Assembly: GCF_004363655.1 (NCBI RefSeq)
Contig: NZ_SNZH01000016.1
Span: forward strand, 62,001-126,000
Origin: Tahibacter aquaticus
GTDB lineage: Bacteria > Pseudomonadota > Gammaproteobacteria > Xanthomonadales > Rhodanobacteraceae
Length of the DNA: 64,000 nt
Reading direction: 5' to 3'
Under the pieces are notes generated by a model, which searched no databases, was not told where the DNA came from, and saw only the letters and a program-made list of their open reading frames with translations. Each line of letters opens with the position of its first letter. Positions within the stretch are counted from its first letter, which is position 1. The position numbers and the translations under genes are program-made. This document shows, one piece after another, positions 61,042 through 64,000 of this stretch.

Positions 61042-63230
61042 GGCGTGCTCTCCGGACAAAGCGTGCGGTATACCTCGCGCTGGCGTGCGGCCATCGCATC
61101 CCAGGTGAAATTTTCCAGAATGTCTGTGTCTGCACATTCCAGCGTATGACGCAGGGCGCTGTCGCGCAGCAGCGGCGCTATCGTCGCGGCCATGCCGGCG
61201 ATGTCGCTGCTGCTGCGCAGGCCCTGCAGTCCGGCCGCGGCGAAACCGCGCGCGCCGTCGGCGGTGCTGGCGCAGACACGCCCGGCGAGCAGCGACTCGA
61301 TCAGCTTGATCGAGGAACCGCGGATATCCATCTGCGGATTGATGCTCAGGCTACATTCGGCCAGGTGCGGCGCCGGATCGACGAAGGCCGAGACTAGTTC
61401 GATGCCGGGCTGGCGCAGGCGTGCGTCCTGCTCGGCCACGGCGGCCGATTCGACGCCGCCGAGTATGCGCAGCCGCAACTGCGGGAATTCCGCCCGCAGC
61501 GCCGGCCAGGCCTGCTCGATGAAGGCGAGGATGCCGCTGCGGTTCTGCGCGTAGCGGAACGGGCCCATGAACAGCAGCAGCCCGTCGGGCGAGGGCGTAT
61601 AGCCGGCACGGCGGTCGATCGCGCCGTTGCCGATCAGGCTAGCCGGCTGCGGCGCCAGCAGCGCGGCGTCTTCGTCCGAACAGACCACGACGGCGTCGTA
61701 GCGCGCGATCGCCGCGCGCTGCAGGGCATCGTCGGCACCGTCGCCCTGTGCGCTGACATAGACGTCGTGCAGGCACAGCAGCCAGCGCTGCTGCGCCGTG
61801 TGCATGTCGGCCAGTTCGACCAGCTCCATGAATTCCACTTGCACGATGTCGGGCTGGAACTGGGCGATGCGCGTCGCCAACTCGGCGCGCAGTCCGGGCC
61901 AGGCATGCCGCCGCAGCCTCGCGGGAAAGTCCAGCGGCGGCTCGCCGGCCCTGTCGCCGCGGCCTTCGAGCAGCTGGGCGCCGCGGAAATGCTGCAGCCA
62001 GGGTTCGGACGCGGCGCCGTACAGCGAGGCTTCGTCGCCGAGCAGGAAAAAATCCACCTGTTGCGAAAGCCGCGTGACCAGTTCGGCAATGCGCCGCGCG
62101 CCGCCGTGGGCCGGCGGGAACAGCGCGAACGGTGTGACCAGGATCACGCGCGGGCGCGGTTGTTCGCCCTGCGGCGCCGGTCCGTACCAGTAATCCTTGG
62201 TAATGCGCTCGAAACGCAGGCCGCACTGGCGCGCGCGTTCGGTCGCCAGGCGGCTGCGGAACGCGCGCCAGGCCAGGCCGATGCCGCGCAGTTCGCGGCG
62301 CGACGGCGCGTCCAGCCGCAGCAGACGGTCCAGCGTGCGCAGCGGGTGGCGTCGGGTCCAGCGATGACGCAGGTCGAACAGCAGCTCGTTGCGCTTGATC
62401 ACGCGAGCGACTTCGGCCTCGTCGAAATAGCGCCGCACCGTGCCGCGGTGGTGATGGTGCGCGTGCGAGGCGGGGCAGAACACCAGTTCCCAGCCTTCGC
62501 TCCAGGCGCGTATGCCCCAGTCGGCGTCTTCCCAGTAGAACGGGCTGTAGTCGCGCGAATCGGCCACGTAGCGGCGCAATACCTCGGTGCGGCACAGCGA
62601 CGAGCCGCCGCCCGGGTACAGATTGCCGCGTGCCACCCGGGTGGCGCCCGGGTCGCGTTCGTAGACTTCGGCGAAATCCGGATTGATATGGAAGTCGGAC
62701 CAGCCGGTTTCCTCGCGACGGCGTGTGCTGTCGACGAAGAAGATCTGCGAGGTGATTGCGAATACCTGCGCGTGCCGGTACGGCAGCAGTTGCGCGAGTG
62801 CGTCTTCGGCCAGGCGCATGTCGCTGTTGAGCAGATAGCTCCAGCCATGGCGCGCGGCGCGCAGTCCCGCTTCGATCGCACCGTTGTAGCCCAGCGCTGC
62901 GGCGTGGAACTGCCAGTCGTAGCCGGGCCAGCGTTGCAGCAGCGCGGCATAGTCTTCGCGCGCTGCGCCGTTGACCACGACGATGACCTGGGTGGGTTCG
63001 CTCAACGGGGCCAGTGCAGCTTCCAGCGCGGCCAGCGTTTCCGCCAGCAGGTCTGGCGTGCCGCGTTCGGGCACGATCACCGACACGCCGCGCAGCGCCG
63101 CTCCGCGCGCCGTGCGCCGCTTGCCCGGGCGCCGGCGGGCGAGCTGGTCGGCCACCAGCAGCGCCGCGGCCAGCGGGAGATGCGGCAGCAGGCGCCAGGC
63201 GGCGCCGGCGAGTTCGCGCAGACGGCTCAT
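61038..63230 (-). CDS. Two-domain glycosyltransferase: GT2-like N-terminus and GT4-like C-terminus
   Basis: 730 residues. The GT2 domain (about 45-300) has VSVIVPERGTPDLLAETLAAL, YLLNSDMRLAEDAL as the DxD-type metal site, and YWEDADWGIRAWSEGWELVF with the ED acceptor motif. The GT4-like domain (about 380-730) has FPPAHGGARRIAELV, VQVEFMELVELADM, LLLFMGPFRYAQNRSGI and a late SSIKLIESLLAGRVCAST. Two sugars added by one protein suits O-antigen or capsule assembly. ATG 63230 overlaps the previous TGA (ATGA); an ATG three codons upstream (63239) is possible. Confidence 0.85.
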   Translation of the reverse strand: MSRLRELAGAAWRLLPHLPLAAALLVADQLARRRPGKRRTARGAALRGVSVIVPERGTPDLLAETLAALEAALAPLSEPTQVIVVVNGAAREDYAALLQRWPGYDWQFHAAALGYNGAIEAGLRAARHGWSYLLNSDMRLAEDALAQLLPYRHAQVFAITSQIFFVDSTRRREETGWSDFHINPDFAEVYERDPGATRVARGNLYPGGGSSLCRTEVLRRYVADSRDYSPFYWEDADWGIRAWSEGWELVFCPASHAHHHHRGTVRRYFDEAEVARVIKRNELLFDLRHRWTRRHPLRTLDRLLRLDAPSRRELRGIGLAWRAFRSRLATERARQCGLRFERITKDYWYGPAPQGEQPRPRVILVTPFALFPPAHGGARRIAELVTRLSQQVDFFLLGDEASLYGAASEPWLQHFRGAQLLEGRGDRAGEPPLDFPARLRRHAWPGLRAELATRIAQFQPDIVQVEFMELVELADMHTAQQRWLLCLHDVYVSAQGDGADDALQRAAIARYDAVVVCSDEDAALLAPQPASLIGNGAIDRRAGYTPSPDGLLLFMGPFRYAQNRSGILAFIEQAWPALRAEFPQLRLRILGGVESAAVAEQDARLRQPGIELVSAFVDPAPHLAECSLSINPQMDIRGSSIKLIESLLAGRVCASTADGARGFAAAGLQGLRSSSDIAGMAATIAPLLRDSALRHTLECADTDILENFTWDAMAARQREVYRTLCPESTP

Positions 63231-64000
63231 ACCAGCCATTCCGCGGCGGGCAGCGCCTCGCCCCGGCGTGCCTGGGCGAACCAGCGCAGCGCCTGTTCGG
63301 CAAACATGGCGCACCAGACATTCGGCAGGCGTTCGGGCGTATCGACACGGAACGGCAGCTGGCCGGCGGCGTCGACGCGCTGGCACAGATTGCGCACCAG
63401 CGTCTCGGCGGCGGCACTGTCGGCGGTACCGGTCAGCAGCAGTACGCGCAAGGTCTGCGCCAGGATGTCGCTGCGCGGCACCGGGGAATCTTCCGCTTCC
63501 GGCAGATTGCCCTGGGCGTCGGCCAGGGCCAGGCAGCGCTGCGCCAGCGTAGCGATGGGCTCGCGGCAGTCGGCTGCGGCGACCAGCATGCCTTCGGCGA
63601 AATACAGCGTGGGATGCAGCATCTGCAGCGGCAGCGTGGCGATCTGCGGCCGGTATGAAGCGGCCAGTTCGCGGCAGGCCGCAGCCAGGGTTTCGGGTAC
63701 GCAATGGTGGCGGGCGGCCAGTTCCACGCGGGAGCTGGCTTTTACCTCGAACGGTCCGCCCAGGGTCGACCAGCGTTCGGGCAGTACATGGCCGGCGTGC
63801 AGCAGGCGTGCCGCGCGGATACGGCCGTCGCTGTCGACGAAGGCGGCGAGTTCTTCCACCAGCCGCGCCACGGCAAACCCGGGCAGCGCGATCAGGCCAG
63901 CCTCGCTGGCGGCGCAGAGACCGCGCAGCAGCATGGCCAGGTCGAAGAAAAACACCGCGTGGTTGCGCCAGTCGTCGCCGTCGCCACCGCCGAGATAGGA
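63227..64000 (-). CDS. Conserved alpha-helical protein (5' part beyond the right edge)
   Basis: The last 257 codons of a gene that enters from beyond base 64000; the frame is open to the edge and reads DDWRNHAVFFFDLAMLLRGL from about 63978. It is rich in Ala, Leu and Arg with regular helical periodicity, like an alpha/alpha toroid or tetratricopeptide-type protein. I do not recognise a named family. A Met or GTG near 63955 should not be taken as the start because coding clearly extends past it. It is the first visible gene of the glycan operon and overlaps the glycosyltransferase by four bases. Confidence 0.75.
   Translation of the reverse strand, partial: SYLGGGDGDDWRNHAVFFFDLAMLLRGLCAASEAGLIALPGFAVARLVEELAAFVDSDGRIRAARLLHAGHVLPERWSTLGGPFEVKASSRVELAARHHCVPETLAAACRELAASYRPQIATLPLQMLHPTLYFAEGMLVAAADCREPIATLAQRCLALADAQGNLPEAEDSPVPRSDILAQTLRVLLLTGTADSAAAETLVRNLCQRVDAAGQLPFRVDTPERLPNVWCAMFAEQALRWFAQARRGEALPAAEWLV

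Noticed and set aside
61767-63998. A 743-codon plus-strand frame
   Set aside because: Antisense of the two-domain glycosyltransferase and the edge gene, both in a coupled operon.

Overview
The window is GC-rich gammaproteobacterial chromosome, most likely from the Lysobacterales (Xanthomonadales). The pointers are a rpoE-rseA-mucD operon without rseB, a PIAGT-type PabB in a pabB-pabC-mltG-tmk-holB-pilZ string, a YnbE/YdbL-like fused lipoprotein, an MTA/MTI phosphorylase, and PilZ plus a FimX-like c-di-GMP protein. The placement is inferred from gene content, not from a marker gene. Genes are densely packed, with many ATGA/TGATG overlaps and several GTG or TTG starts. I saw no insertion sequence, integrase, prophage or CRISPR array.

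Layout. 1-5.0 kb: minus-strand moxR-DUF58-tgpA operon (tgpA cut by the left edge), with a divergent membrane glycosyltransferase. 5.0-17.1 kb: maf and a membrane coiled-coil gene (minus), then yceD-rpmF, fabH-fabD-fabG-acpP-fabF, pabB-pabC, mltG, tmk, holB and pilZ (lipid, folate, cell-wall and replication housekeeping). 17-23.4 kb: panE-like reductase, a FadB/FadJ-like two-domain beta-oxidation enzyme (minus), a stand-alone Ycf46-N-like protein and a REC-PAS-GAF-GGDEF-EAL protein. 23.4-32.2 kb: rpoE-rseA-mucD with two sigma-E-like promoters, then lepA, lepB, a DUF4845 gene, rnc, era, recO. 32.3-40.7 kb: an orphan REC-HPt protein (minus), ydbH-like and ynbE/ydbL-like genes, rlmD, a CYTH phosphatase, nagZ, a phosphoribosyltransferase, an MTA/MTI phosphorylase and a cold-shock gene.

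40.8-50.4 kb is more accessory: a membrane DJ-1/PfpI protein and ogt (minus), then an alpha/beta hydrolase, a small low-GC ORF and a caspase-fold C25/CHAT-like protease, all abutting the 3' side of tRNA-Pro(CGG). A D-amino-acid dehydrogenase-like flavoprotein, a secreted CocE-type hydrolase, an N-formylglutamate amidohydrolase and a small secreted proline/lysine-rich protein follow.

50.4-64 kb is all minus strand: parE, a TonB-dependent receptor, a four-gene envelope operon (cupredoxin lipoprotein, transmembrane pseudokinase, DUF3034 barrel, exported truncated haemoglobin), and a glycan operon (alpha-helical protein cut by the right edge, GT2-GT4 glycosyltransferase, methyltransferase).

The best candidates for undescribed biology are the hydrolase/small-ORF/C25-CHAT module beside tRNA-Pro, the cupredoxin-pseudokinase-DUF3034-haemoglobin operon, and the Ycf46-N-like protein coupled to the c-di-GMP gene.
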